Shown here: positions 52,623-61,187 of the stretch, in pieces | How the letters are laid out: each line of letters begins with the position of its first letter | How positions within the stretch are numbered: the first letter of the stretch is position 1 | Origin: CAIOZA01 sp964464375 | GTDB lineage: Bacteria; Bacteroidota; Ignavibacteria; Kapaibacteriales; UBA2268 | DNA length: 64,000 nucleotides | Direction: 5' to 3' | Assembly: GCA_964464375.1 (NCBI GenBank) | Contig: CAYXFU010000004.1 | Span: 1 to 64,000, forward strand | Made by a program: the position numbers and the translations under genes | The notes under the pieces: generated by a model | Told to the model about the DNA's origin: nothing | The model's input: the letters and a program-made list of their open reading frames with translations, nothing else | The model's database searches: none

Positions 52623-53471
52623 ATGAAAAAGAAACTTATTGCATTTTTGATTATCGGCTTTTTATTAGCCGGTCAGTATTATAGTTTTGCTAAACCATAC
52701 GAGCCACAGGTAAAAGGCGGATTCAAAAGCTGTACTACGACCGAATATCGGTACAAAGCCGGGAAGATAGTGAATAAATCAGGAGAAATCAACGAAACCC
52801 GGAATTTCGATGATAAGGGAAATATGGTTGAGGTAATTTCTTATGAACAAAACAAAATGTCAAATAAGTATAAAATGACATTAAAATACGATTCAAGGAA
52901 TTTACCGATTGAAGAGATATCTTTCGATGAGAACGTTAAACCTAAGTTCAAGGTAACTTATGCATACGATGAGAAATCAAATAAGATTGGTGATACTTCA
53001 TTGCTTGTATCTAAAGGTGAGGTTTGGCAAAGGGGTTCGTACAAATATGATAAGAACAATTTCCTGATCGAGGAAACTCATGAAGTCAGAATTGATTCAA
53101 ATCAATACAGTAAAGGCACAACATATTTCAAAAATGATGATAAAGGGAATAAAATCATAGAAAGTGCTGTCCGCTCAGCTGAAATATCAGCCGAAGTAAA
53201 CAGTGAACAGAATTTAAGCGATAAAGACGGTCGAAGTAAAGATGATGTAAAAGTCCAAAGCAAAGGAGAATATAGTGCGGTAACATATAAATATAATTAC
53301 GACTCTAAGGGTAATATTATCAAGATAATAAGAATTAGCACCGATGGATATAAGTTTGTCAAAGAATTTAAATATGATCAATTTGGGAATGTAACCGAAG
53401 AATTTTATCCTCCGGCTGATGACGATAAAGAGAAATATTCGTTAAGAAGAGTATTTGTTTATAAGAAATAA
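52623..53471 (+). CDS. secreted YD-repeat-like protein
   Basis: A 282-residue protein read from ATG 52623 behind ACGGAGGATAAA. After a signal peptide (KLIAFLIIGFLLAGQYYSFA), the rest is strand-turn repeats of YD type: NFDDKGNMVEVISYEQNKMS, LKYDSRNLPIEEISF, YAYDEKSNKIGDTSL, YKYDKNNFLIEETHE, YNYDSKGNIIKIIRI and FKYDQFGNVTEEF. Six such motifs are seen, fewer than in RHS toxins, and there is no toxin tip or sorting domain. Probably a small periplasmic or surface protein. The Imm5-like neighbour is suggestive but has no direct link. Confidence 0.75.
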   Translation: MKKKLIAFLIIGFLLAGQYYSFAKPYEPQVKGGFKSCTTTEYRYKAGKIVNKSGEINETRNFDDKGNMVEVISYEQNKMSNKYKMTLKYDSRNLPIEEISFDENVKPKFKVTYAYDEKSNKIGDTSLLVSKGEVWQRGSYKYDKNNFLIEETHEVRIDSNQYSKGTTYFKNDDKGNKIIESAVRSAEISAEVNSEQNLSDKDGRSKDDVKVQSKGEYSAVTYKYNYDSKGNIIKIIRISTDGYKFVKEFKYDQFGNVTEEFYPPADDDKEKYSLRRVFVYKK

Positions 53472-53477
53472 GTGTTA

Positions 53478-53512
53478 GTTTGTTTCATAGGAACGTCATG
53501 TTTGCAGAAAAG
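53478..53512. repeat. CATAGGAACGTCATGTTTGC dispersed repeat
   Basis: GTTTCATAGGAACGTCATGT followed by TTGCAGAAA is another copy of the TAGGAACG..CTGTTTGTAGAA element, seven bases after a stop codon. Confidence 0.65.
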
Positions 53513-53568
53513 CAATTATTTTTAAAGAAAATAGTTTATTACTTCTTTTGGAGTTTATTGGAGAAAAT

Positions 53569-53970
53569 ATGGAAATCGGGACAAAGGTAAATCCCTGGAA
53601 ACTGAAAACACCACCGCTTACATCAGAATATGAAATGTATAAGGATATAAAAGACGGGAAAGAAGTGATAGTCTGTGTTGTTGGCAAGACGACTTTACTA
53701 TATGATTATCGCTGTCTCGCTGACTTACACTCTATGCTGAAAAAACATGGAGACTGGATGGAACTTGGTTCCGCAGACGAACAGAAACCTGCAAAGGAAG
53801 GAACTATCGAAGCTTGGGGACGCTCAGAAACTAATCCTGTAGGTGGTTGGTATGGATTAAAAAAAGGACTTCGCGGTCGGTTTGGAATGTATGTCCCGCC
53901 ATTGATGGAATTATTGGGTCTGGCAGAAGTGACTCATGATGCAAAGGGAAACAAAATGAGAGCGAAGTAG
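53569..53970 (+). CDS. conserved hypothetical protein
   Basis: A 133-residue soluble protein from ATG 53569 (behind TTGGAGAAA), starting MEIGTKVNPWKLKTPPLTSE. It continues YEMYKDIKDGKEVIVCVVGK, RCLADLHSMLKKHGDWMELG, VGGWYGLKKGLRGRFGMYVP and PPLMELLGLAEVTHD. A very similar family of unknown function is present in several bacterial and archaeal phyla, but I cannot name it with certainty. No membrane helix or signal. It is followed closely by a membrane protein gene and a VOC relic. Confidence 0.65.
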   Translation: MEIGTKVNPWKLKTPPLTSEYEMYKDIKDGKEVIVCVVGKTTLLYDYRCLADLHSMLKKHGDWMELGSADEQKPAKEGTIEAWGRSETNPVGGWYGLKKGLRGRFGMYVPPLMELLGLAEVTHDAKGNKMRAK

Positions 53971-54021
53971 TGTTTAGGATGTAATTTCTATATTATACAT
54001 TATTAAAGAAGTAAAACATAT

Positions 54022-54435
54022 ATGAATCCAATCATAAAAAATATATTGGCTGTTGTTGCCGGTGTTGTTATCGGTGGTGCCCTGAATTCGGGTATCATCA
54101 TGATAAGCAGTTCCGTCATTCCTCCACCAAACGGAGCAGACGTTACCACAATGGAGGGATTGAAAGCGGCTTTACCTTTCTTCCAGCCAAAACATTTCAT
54201 CATGCCGTTTCTGGCTCACGCTCTCGGTACATTGCTTGGAGCATTTATTGCAGCAAAGTTTTCTGCAAACCATAAAATGATATTTGCATACGTTATTGGT
54301 GGATTCTTCCTGATTGGTGGCATATCGAATGTGTTTATGCTTCCATCTCCTGTATGGTTTACAATAGTGGACTTGGTTTTAGCGTATATACCAATGAGTT
54401 TTATTGCATCGAAGTTAGCTATTAAAAATAAATAA
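54022..54435 (+). CDS. hypothetical membrane protein
   Basis: A 137-residue protein with four hydrophobic helices: IIKNILAVVAGVVIGGALNS, HFIMPFLAHALGTLLGAFIA, MIFAYVIGGFFLIGGISNVF and WFTIVDLVLAYIPMSFIASK. Glycines in the first and second helices follow a small-residue packing pattern. It belongs to a conserved small membrane family with no known activity. The next reading frame (broken VOC gene) starts 10 bases later, suggesting an operon. Confidence 0.7.
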   Translation: MNPIIKNILAVVAGVVIGGALNSGIIMISSSVIPPPNGADVTTMEGLKAALPFFQPKHFIMPFLAHALGTLLGAFIAAKFSANHKMIFAYVIGGFFLIGGISNVFMLPSPVWFTIVDLVLAYIPMSFIASKLAIKNK

Positions 54436-54445
54436 GGAGAAAAAT

Positions 54446-54820
54446 ATGGATTCAGTATCACCGAATATTTTTGTAAGAGATATAAATAAGTCGATAGAAT
54501 TCTATAAGTTATTAGGATTCTAAGTTGTTGCAACTGTTCCCGAGGAGGGTGATCTTGTTTTTGCGATGATGACTTGCGGAAGTGTGACGTTCATGTTTCA
54601 GACGTTCGAAAGTCTGGGTGAAGACCTGCCGGCTGTATCGAGACAGGATGGAGGCTCGATAACATTATATATCCAAATAAAAAACATAAGAGATTTTCAC
54701 AAACAAATTATTGATAAAATTACAATTCTGAAGGATCTGGAAAAAACATTTTACGGTGCTACCGAATTTTCGATAATTGATCCGAATGGGTACATTCTTA
54801 CTTTTGCTGAAGATGAATAA
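54446..54820 (+). pseudogene. VOC family protein broken by a nonsense codon
   Basis: From ATG 54446 behind AAGGAGAAA, the frame reads MDSVSPNIFVRDINKSIEFY, KLLGF, a TAA stop at 54521-54523, and then continues VVATVPEEGDLVFAMMTCGS, SITLYIQIKNIRDFHKQIID, FYGATEFSIIDPNGYILTFA EDE to a normal stop at 54820. This is a complete glyoxalase/bleomycin-resistance (VOC) fold with the usual metal-side glutamate missing or not assignable. CAA to TAA would account for the stop. An internal start at 54566 would produce a partial domain only. Confidence 0.9.
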
Positions 54821-55021
54821 ACTTTTTAGGCGAAATTGAAAACAATGCCTAAAGTTTAGTTAGGTACTTTGAAGTGCCCGGCAACTTCTATATGCAACTA
54901 TAGCAGCCGAAATATGAGAAATAGATGGGATTTTATTTATTTTATTTGCTTTTTTTTGATTTATTTAATATTTTGTGTTGACTAATTATATTATTTGTTC
55001 CACTTAAAGTATATTGCTGAT

Positions 55022-55375
55022 ATGAAAAGACAATTGATCTCCTGTTCGCGGGTACTGGTACTCGTTAGTCTTCTGGCAATGTTGCAAGGCTGTTATCACT
55101 ATCGTGTTTCTTCGGCTCATTTTGATCCTTCTACATCATATAATCAAACAACGGTTCATTCTTATCTGTGGGGATTGGTTCAGCCTGCAGAGAATGGAAT
55201 CAGTGTGGTGACAAATAATTGCGATTCACTGAATATACACAGCATGGATGAGGTTAGGATAAGTACCAATCTTGGTTATGCATTGATTACGGTTTTCACG
55301 ATCGGTATCTGGTGTCCCATGACTGTCGAATGGAAATGTGCCAAACCATGCGAACGGGAAGGAGAGATTAAATGA
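55022..55375 (+). CDS. Bor-like lipoprotein
   Basis: A 117-residue protein from ATG 55022 with a lipoprotein signal (VLVLVSLLAMLQGC). The mature part starts YHYRVSSAHFDPSTSYNQ and continues VHSYLWGLVQPAENG, then ITVFTIGIWCPMTVEWKC. This matches the Bor/Iss-type family of small outer-membrane lipoproteins, known in lambda lysogens for serum resistance. Here it is translationally coupled by a four-base overlap to an FAD oxidoreductase, so serum resistance is not the likely role. Confidence 0.75.
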   Translation: MKRQLISCSRVLVLVSLLAMLQGCYHYRVSSAHFDPSTSYNQTTVHSYLWGLVQPAENGISVVTNNCDSLNIHSMDEVRISTNLGYALITVFTIGIWCPMTVEWKCAKPCEREGEIK

Positions 55376-56934
55376 AAATAATAAAAACAGGAAAAAAAGA
55401 ATGGACTAACCGTCACGAAACATTCACACAGGATATAAGCAACTTATATGACCTTGCAAATCGCGATTCAGGAGATGTATTAGCAGATTATAATGACTCA
55501 ACTCTCGGCATACAATCTATAATTCAGGAAGCTATCGATTCAGGGCAGACTTTGCGGATTTTGGGCGGAGAATGGTCGTTCACAAAGGTTGCTGCAACAG
55601 AAGGTATATTGCTTAACACTAAACCATTAAATCTCTCTTTCAGAGTGAATGCGGGTAATTTATCAACATCTTATGCAAAATCCCCGGAAGATCTATACTT
55701 CGCACAATGTGGTGTTTCAGTTCAGGAACTGAGTGTCAGACTGAAAAAACGTAATCGCTCCCTCAAAACATCCGGTGCGAGCAACGGTCAGACAATCGCT
55801 GGAGCATTGTCAACGGGAACACATGGATCAGCGATTGATGTCGGTTCAATACCTGAATTTGTAACAGGTTTACATATCATTGTAAGCCCTTCGCGACATG
55901 TTTGGCTGGAGAGGGAGACTTACCCTGTTGTTTCTGATTCTTTTGCAGATAGTCTCAATGCTGAGCTGGTACGAAACGACGATATATTCAATGCGGCTTT
56001 GGTCAGTTTCGGGAGTTTTGGCTTCATCCACGGAGTGATGATTGAAACTGATCCGCTATTTCTTTACGAATGTTACAGGATTCAACGAAATCAGGATAAT
56101 GAACTTTACAATCTGATGGAAACCTTAGATTTCACTAATACAACTTTTCAGCTACCTCATAATAGTGAGCGTCCATACCATTTTCAAACATTAATCAATC
56201 AGTATAATAGTATTAATGGTGATTATGTTACGATTATGTATAAACGCCCATATCGAACTGATTATACAGTACCATCATCAACAAATGCAATTGCTCCTGG
56301 TGATGATACACCGACTTTTATCGGTATGTTGACACAAGAAATACCTTCGGCTGTACCGGGTATTGTTAATTCAATAGTAAATTTGACGTTAAAGTCTTAT
56401 GATAATGTTATCGGTACTCATTCTGAGATTTTTACTAATACCGATGTTCACGGGAGAGTTCTTAGTTCTGCGATCGGTATTCCTCTAAATGAAGTAAATC
56501 ACGTAAAGGAAATATTTCTTAAACTGAATGAAGATCATGGTCCATTCTGTGGAATAATGGCGTTCCGTTACGTTAAAGGAACAAAAGCAACACTCGGATT
56601 CACCCGCTTCGAAACTACTTGTATATTTGAATTAGACAGTGTCTTCTCTGACGCATCATACAAGTTCTACAATCTTTTCTGGCAGGAATTATATAATCAA
56701 AATATACCGTTTACGTTTCACTGGGGCAAACTTCTTGAAATCAACAGTACTCAATTAAGAAAAATGTATGGCGATCAGAATGTGGATTTATGGATAAAAT
56801 CCAGGAACGAATTAATGAAAGATAGTAGCAGCATGAGAGTATTTACAAATGAGCTGATGAGGCAGTGGGGTTTGGATACGATTAACCTTTCGAAGGAATC
56901 TTTACTGAGCAGTAATGACAATAGATACATTTGA
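55372..56934 (+). CDS. FAD-binding (PCMH-type) oxidoreductase
   Basis: A 520-residue flavoprotein of the D-arabinono-1,4-lactone/L-gulonolactone oxidase type. The FAD domain is seen as QTLRILGGEWSFTKVAATEG, LYFAQCGVSVQELSVRLKKR, and LKTSGASNGQTIAGALSTGT followed by HGSAIDVGSIPEFVTGLHII. The HGS motif after TGT is where covalent FAD can attach in relatives. FGSFGFIHGVMIETDP closes the domain. The C-terminal substrate domain is not diagnostic. It overlaps the Bor-like gene by four bases. No signal peptide is present. Substrate unknown. Confidence 0.88.
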   Translation: MKIIKTGKKEWTNRHETFTQDISNLYDLANRDSGDVLADYNDSTLGIQSIIQEAIDSGQTLRILGGEWSFTKVAATEGILLNTKPLNLSFRVNAGNLSTSYAKSPEDLYFAQCGVSVQELSVRLKKRNRSLKTSGASNGQTIAGALSTGTHGSAIDVGSIPEFVTGLHIIVSPSRHVWLERETYPVVSDSFADSLNAELVRNDDIFNAALVSFGSFGFIHGVMIETDPLFLYECYRIQRNQDNELYNLMETLDFTNTTFQLPHNSERPYHFQTLINQYNSINGDYVTIMYKRPYRTDYTVPSSTNAIAPGDDTPTFIGMLTQEIPSAVPGIVNSIVNLTLKSYDNVIGTHSEIFTNTDVHGRVLSSAIGIPLNEVNHVKEIFLKLNEDHGPFCGIMAFRYVKGTKATLGFTRFETTCIFELDSVFSDASYKFYNLFWQELYNQNIPFTFHWGKLLEINSTQLRKMYGDQNVDLWIKSRNELMKDSSSMRVFTNELMRQWGLDTINLSKESLLSSNDNRYI

Positions 56935-56984
56935 TAGTTTTTGGGTTTAACGGGTGTTTTATCATTAAATTACCTTGAATTTTC

Positions 56985-57440
56985 TTGAGAAATAATAGTT
57001 ATAGTCAATACGAAGATAATTCACATTCGATTAATATATCTTCAAACAGGTTTATCAGGTGGTTATTAATTTTGGCAGGAACATTATCTGTGGGTCTTGG
57101 CATTCTTGGTATATTTCTACCAATTCTGCCCACAACACCGTTTCTCTTACTTGCCACTGCCTGCTATTCCAGAAGTTCAGTAAAATTTTATAACTGGTTG
57201 CTCAATAATAGATGGTTTGGCAATTACCTTAAAAACTACCGAGCCGGAAAGGGTGTCCCAATTAGAATTAAGGTTTGGGCTATTCTTGTATTATGGCTTA
57301 CTATTTCATACTCTGCATTATTTATGATTGAGAATTTCATTATTAGTACTGGGTTATTTTTAATTGCAGTTATTGCAACATACCATATTATAAAAATACG
57401 TACATTTAAACAGGAAGAGGATCCGGAAATAAAGATATGA
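56985..57440 (+). CDS. DUF454 (YbaN-like) membrane protein
   Basis: A 151-residue protein from TTG 56985; no ATG precedes the first helix. The family core is RWLLILAGTLSVGLGILGIF and LPILPTTPFLLLATACYSRS, followed by SVKFYNWLLNNRWFGNYLKN, with further helices at residues 95-135. YbaN-type proteins are small inner-membrane proteins without a clear role; in some bacteria they lie near haem uptake genes. Confidence 0.9.
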   Translation: MRNNSYSQYEDNSHSINISSNRFIRWLLILAGTLSVGLGILGIFLPILPTTPFLLLATACYSRSSVKFYNWLLNNRWFGNYLKNYRAGKGVPIRIKVWAILVLWLTISYSALFMIENFIISTGLFLIAVIATYHIIKIRTFKQEEDPEIKI

Positions 57441-57500
57441 ATATAATCACATTATTTCTATTCCATTGAATTTGAATTTCTTAGAGATTTTAAACCAAAA

Positions 57501-58451
57501 TTATTTACCCTTTTTCATCTCCACAACCCAGATGCCCCGCAACTCATTAGCACTGTAACCAATTGCTTTATCATCCGGATATAGCTTCTGAATTTTTGAT
57601 AATGTATTTGTCAATACCTCAGTATTGGGTTTACCATGGCACTGCAAACACATTTTATCGGTCAGAATAGGATAATAGCCAATATACTTATTACCTTTCT
57701 TAATTAACTCCGGCTTTATCTTCTCGCCTAGAGCCAGCATTGTCTTTGACCTTTGAATATAGGTTAATTCAACTGTATTTGCTTTATTCATTGTGCTTCT
57801 ATTTTTATCGGAAACACGCTTGATTTTTATATCCAATGCTTTAGCCATGCTGTCGGTAAGAGTTAAAGCTTTAGTAGAACAAAATTCCAATGCATCATCG
57901 GTACCTTTGGTATTAATTGCGTTTAATAAATTTTTTCCTAATACAGCTTTTGTCTGCATAGCATAGCTCTGGCCCTTCTCCAAAGGACTTAACTCATTTT
58001 TCAAGCCAGAATACTTTGCTTTTTCCTTTGGATATTGCTTTTCGTACCAGCCAGCTTTTTCTATGTCTGTGTAATATATATAATTAGCAATGCTGTTTAA
58101 TTGCTTTTTGCTGTAACTCATCTGTGGCATCAGTCCATATTTTGAAACAGCATCAGGCATCTTTGATGTCTTTAGTGAAGGATTTGTTAGAAAAGCGATA
58201 AAATCTTTTACAAATTGATTTTTGCTTTTAGAAGAGGACTTGTAACGTTGCTTGATAGTTCCCATAGCCGGAGCAGCAGTTGGTTCGGAAGTCATACTCG
58301 GATTATGACATGTAAAGCAATTATCATCAACTAGCTTGAATCCTTCAGCTAACTCTTTCTGAGTAGGTTTTGCCTGGGTTACTGTCTGCTTTGATTCATT
58401 TCTGCTTATTAATGCAACGAATAGTACAATAATGAGGATTAATTTTTTCAT
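57501..58451 (-). CDS. dihaem cytochrome c with DUF3365 domain
   Basis: A 316-residue exported protein read from the ATG ending at 58451 (KLILIIVLFVALISRNES signal region). An N-terminal class I cytochrome c domain carries the first haem site CFTCH at residues 45-49 and a distal methionine candidate in GLMPQMSYSKKQL. The C-terminal part is a DUF3365/Tll0287-like haem domain with CLQCH at residues 268-272 preceded by IGYYPILTDK, and with GIWVVEMKKGK at the end. Such proteins serve electron transfer or redox sensing. The fusion of a cytochrome c and a DUF3365 domain in one chain is seen in related bacteria. Confidence 0.88.
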   Translation of the reverse strand: MKKLILIIVLFVALISRNESKQTVTQAKPTQKELAEGFKLVDDNCFTCHNPSMTSEPTAAPAMGTIKQRYKSSSKSKNQFVKDFIAFLTNPSLKTSKMPDAVSKYGLMPQMSYSKKQLNSIANYIYYTDIEKAGWYEKQYPKEKAKYSGLKNELSPLEKGQSYAMQTKAVLGKNLLNAINTKGTDDALEFCSTKALTLTDSMAKALDIKIKRVSDKNRSTMNKANTVELTYIQRSKTMLALGEKIKPELIKKGNKYIGYYPILTDKMCLQCHGKPNTEVLTNTLSKIQKLYPDDKAIGYSANELRGIWVVEMKKGK

Positions 58452-58534
58452 ATTGTTTTTCAAATTCTGTTTTAAAAAATAATTACTTATTATTACGTTC
58501 ATAATTATTTATCATCGTTTCAAGAGCATTTTTA

Positions 58535-59323
58535 TTGAGTTTAATATTATTTATAATGTCATTCTGCATATTTTCAATATTTTCTTTTTCTAAAACAACT
58601 GCTGAAGAAGAAAGGATTGTGGATGTCACTCGTTGCATTTTGAATAATAATGAGTTAAATATAATAGCATTTTCAAAATATTCTTTTCCAAAGAATTTAA
58701 AAGAAGACAGCAGTTATTACTTTGACGAAGATTACTTCCAGGTTACTCATTATAAGACGAATAGAAAATATTCAATCAAACTTAATGGACCTGAATACGA
58801 TGATGCAGAAATAAGAATCATTAATCATACTTCTCATCTTAACTTTCCCTACCCGATATTTGAAGTTATTTCAGTAGGTGGATCTGATGTAACTACCCAT
58901 GAATTTATAGGTTTAGAAAATGATTCATTAAGGCATTTATTTGAACTTACAAGACTTATTCCGAATACCTTAAAAAGGAAAGATGCAAAAACTATCACCG
59001 GATTAGTGCTTGAAAGGGATGAACTTGTTTACAACTTTTACGATTACCCGTTTGAAGTGTCAACTGATGATTTCAGTATCGATTTTATTGAACCTGAAAT
59101 TGTGGACATATTATGGGATTCCTTTGCCCTTCACAGTTTCGAAGGTTACAGAATTTTAGAAAGTGGAAAAAGGGTCAAATATAAAGTTAAAAAGGGAACT
59201 AAACTCTACATTGAGTCTTTAGACAGAAAGAATCAATTAGTGAAGATAACAATAAAAAAGCAAACTATATTCGTACCTTTTAAAGACATCAATAATAAGG
59301 TTCAGGGCAATGGTGCAGGATAG
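58535..59323 (+). CDS. hypothetical exported protein
   Basis: A 262-residue protein of unrecognised family. TTG 58535 gives the longer hydrophobic leader (SLILFIMSFCIFSIFSFSK); ATG 58556 would still leave a signal peptide. The mature part is acidic and beta-rich (SKYSFPKNLKEDSSYYFDED; FEVISVGGSDVTTHEFIGLE; VKKGTKLYIESLDRKNQLVK with a final SH3-like pattern). It is divergent from the cytochrome gene with 83 bases between starts. Confidence 0.6.
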   Translation: MSLILFIMSFCIFSIFSFSKTTAEEERIVDVTRCILNNNELNIIAFSKYSFPKNLKEDSSYYFDEDYFQVTHYKTNRKYSIKLNGPEYDDAEIRIINHTSHLNFPYPIFEVISVGGSDVTTHEFIGLENDSLRHLFELTRLIPNTLKRKDAKTITGLVLERDELVYNFYDYPFEVSTDDFSIDFIEPEIVDILWDSFALHSFEGYRILESGKRVKYKVKKGTKLYIESLDRKNQLVKITIKKQTIFVPFKDINNKVQGNGAG

Positions 59324-59435
59324 CATGTTTCTAAATTATAATATTGTGTGAGTACTTTCGTTTGATAATGAATACCGGACTTTTAAATTATTACTTATCA
59401 GCTGATATTTGAAATGGATCAAAGGTTAAATAAAT

Positions 59436-59699
59436 ATGTACAAATCGCAAAAAATACTCCTAAAAATTTTAAGTGGCAGAAGCGATTCAAATATTGATTT
59501 TTCTGATTTATTGAATCTATTAAATCATTTAGGATTTAGCGAAAGAATAAGTGGAAGCCATCATATTTTTTTTAAAAATGGAGTTTCCGAGATTATCAAT
59601 ATTCAACCCGCTAAAGATAATAAATCCAAGGATTATCAAATTAAACAAATAAGAAATATTATAATAAAATATAAATTAGGAGATATTGAAAATGAATAA
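59436..59699 (+). CDS. hicA: HicA family toxin
   Basis: An 87-residue HicA-type mRNA interferase: FSDLLNLLNHLGFSERISGS followed by HHIFFKNGVSEIINIQPAKD. The GSHH catalytic His is present, and the C-terminus (QIKQIRNIIIKYKLGDIENE) is typical for the type that is followed by a HicB. It overlaps hicB by eight bases. Very AT-rich like its neighbours. Confidence 0.9.
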   Translation: MYKSQKILLKILSGRSDSNIDFSDLLNLLNHLGFSERISGSHHIFFKNGVSEIINIQPAKDNKSKDYQIKQIRNIIIKYKLGDIENE

Positions 59700-59901
59700 A
59701 TATGAAATCATAATATATTGGAGTGAAGAGGATGATAGCTTTGTTACTGAAGTACCAGAGCTATCCGGTTGCATGGCTGATGGAAAAACATACTACGAAG
59801 CATTGAAAAATACCGAAATAATAATACAGGAATGGATAGAGACCGCAAAAGAATCAGGCAGAGAAATTCCAATTCCAAAAGGTAGGTTAGTATATGCTTA
59901 A
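59692..59901 (+). CDS. hicB: HicB family antitoxin
   Basis: A 69-residue protein from ATG 59692 behind TAGGAGATATTG. It shows the HicB partial RNase H fold: YEIIIYWSEEDDSFVTEVPE, LSGCMADGKTYYEALKNTEI and IIQEWIETAKESGREIPIPK. Neutralises the HicA encoded just upstream. It lacks a DNA-binding C-terminus. Confidence 0.93.
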   Translation: MNKYEIIIYWSEEDDSFVTEVPELSGCMADGKTYYEALKNTEIIIQEWIETAKESGREIPIPKGRLVYA

Positions 59902-60043
59902 AACCCAAATAAGATAAATCGTTCAGCACACCCGCAGTAGCAATATATTTCCGGGTTTGAGCAATAAAGAATGATTAAAAATCTGACCGAAATAATGTTG
60001 TGATGATTTTAGGAAATTTATTAAAGTTTATAGACATGAAATA

Positions 60044-60676
60044 ATGAAAAATATATTTTCAATAAATTGGATTGTACTTATTTTTGGAATTTTATCAATA
60101 ATAAATAGAATACTTTTTTTTAAAATTCATGACTTTAAATGGGAAACTTATTTAGAATATTCTTTCTTTATTTTAATAATAATAGCATTAATTTTACTTA
60201 TTATTGTAGTTGTAAAATGTTTTAAAAGAAAGTTTAAACCAATAATTATTTATTTTTCTTTTGTATTAATTCATTATTTTGTATCTATTGAATTTGTTAC
60301 TGGTTATATAAATTTTTTTTTAATAAGCTCTCAAAGATTTAACCTAGTTAATAACATTAATACTGGAAAATATGATAGCTTATTGTTATCAGATAAATAT
60401 TCTATTAATGGTCATGGTACATTCTTGAATAACAACCCAAATCATCGATTCTTTTTAACAAGTGTATATAAGGACAGCACATTAGCATTAATAAAAATAC
60501 CATGTGGCCGATATATACTATCTGAGAGTTTTTCCTTTTTTCTATATATCTCTGATAGGTCAAAAATCAATGATAAAAGAGTTTATAATTTTGAATCAGC
60601 CGAATGCAATCTTACATATTTAGGTAATAATTGGTATTGGCTATATACTTATGTTACAAGAACACAAGCACCCTAA
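60044..60676 (+). CDS. hypothetical membrane protein, strongly AT-rich
   Basis: A 210-residue protein with three hydrophobic helices in the first half (WIVLIFGILSIINRILFF; YSFFILIIIALILLIIVVVK; PIIIYFSFVLIHYFVSIEFV), then an extracytoplasmic domain (NTGKYDSLLLSDKYSINGHG). Ends shortly after NWYWLYTYVTRTQAP. No family recognised. Base composition is even more AT-rich than its surroundings, which may point to transfer. Starts at ATG 60044. Confidence 0.55.
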   Translation: MKNIFSINWIVLIFGILSIINRILFFKIHDFKWETYLEYSFFILIIIALILLIIVVVKCFKRKFKPIIIYFSFVLIHYFVSIEFVTGYINFFLISSQRFNLVNNINTGKYDSLLLSDKYSINGHGTFLNNNPNHRFFLTSVYKDSTLALIKIPCGRYILSESFSFFLYISDRSKINDKRVYNFESAECNLTYLGNNWYWLYTYVTRTQAP

Positions 60677-60733
60677 ATAAATAACTAAAATAATGTTTCC
60701 AACCAAAACTTTTCTATATGAGCTTTGTTGTAG

Positions 60734-60850
60734 GGATCAGCAATCCTTTTCCTTACGAAGTATATAGATGAGATAGATGTTTCCAGCTTGTTTCAAGGTG
60801 TGTATTTTGTGAGGATTGGGAAAAGAGTTGATAAATTTGTAAAGATATAG
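60734..60850 (+). pseudogene. orphan remnant of a T9SS sorting domain
   Basis: In one open frame the sequence reads GSAILFLTKYIDEIDVSSLF then QGVYFVRIGKRVDKFVKI and a TAG stop at 60848-60850. This is the last 38 residues of a T9SS type A sorting domain, closely like GMYFVRIGDKVSKFVKI of the genes at 22996 and 26431, but there is no gene body, start or signal peptide before it; the frame is closed by TAG at 60731-60733. The parent gene was deleted or replaced by the neighbouring AT-rich membrane-protein gene. Confidence 0.88.
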
Positions 60851-60923
60851 GTAAAAATTTAGAAATAATGAATACTTTTTTATATTATAGAAATTTGTAT
60901 TATTTCATATTAAATATTCTATT

Positions 60924-61187
60924 ATGAACTCAAAACAAAAGAATACTTTAAAGAAAATATTTGAATATCCAACTCGTTCAGATATTAGTTGGAAAGAAAT
61001 TGAAACTTTATTCAAAGCTTTGGGTGCGGAGTTATCAGAAGGAAACGGCTCGAGAATAAGAATTGCTTTAAATGGTGTCAGAGCAGTATTCCACAAACCT
61101 CATCCGCAAAAGGTAGTTAATAAAAGTTCAATTAATTCAATATGCAGATTTTTAATTGAAGGAGGAATTAATAATGATGACCTATAA
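60924..61187 (+). CDS. hicA: HicA family toxin, GSR-type
   Basis: An 87-residue HicA relative of the kind that has GSRIRIALNG in place of GSHH: SWKEIETLFKALGAELSEGN, GSRIRIALNGVRAVFHKPHP and a C-terminus VNKSSINSICRFLIEGGINN. Catalytic His is probably in FHKPHP. It overlaps the following hicB by 14 bases and makes the third HicAB module of the window. Confidence 0.88.
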   Translation: MNSKQKNTLKKIFEYPTRSDISWKEIETLFKALGAELSEGNGSRIRIALNGVRAVFHKPHPQKVVNKSSINSICRFLIEGGINNDDL

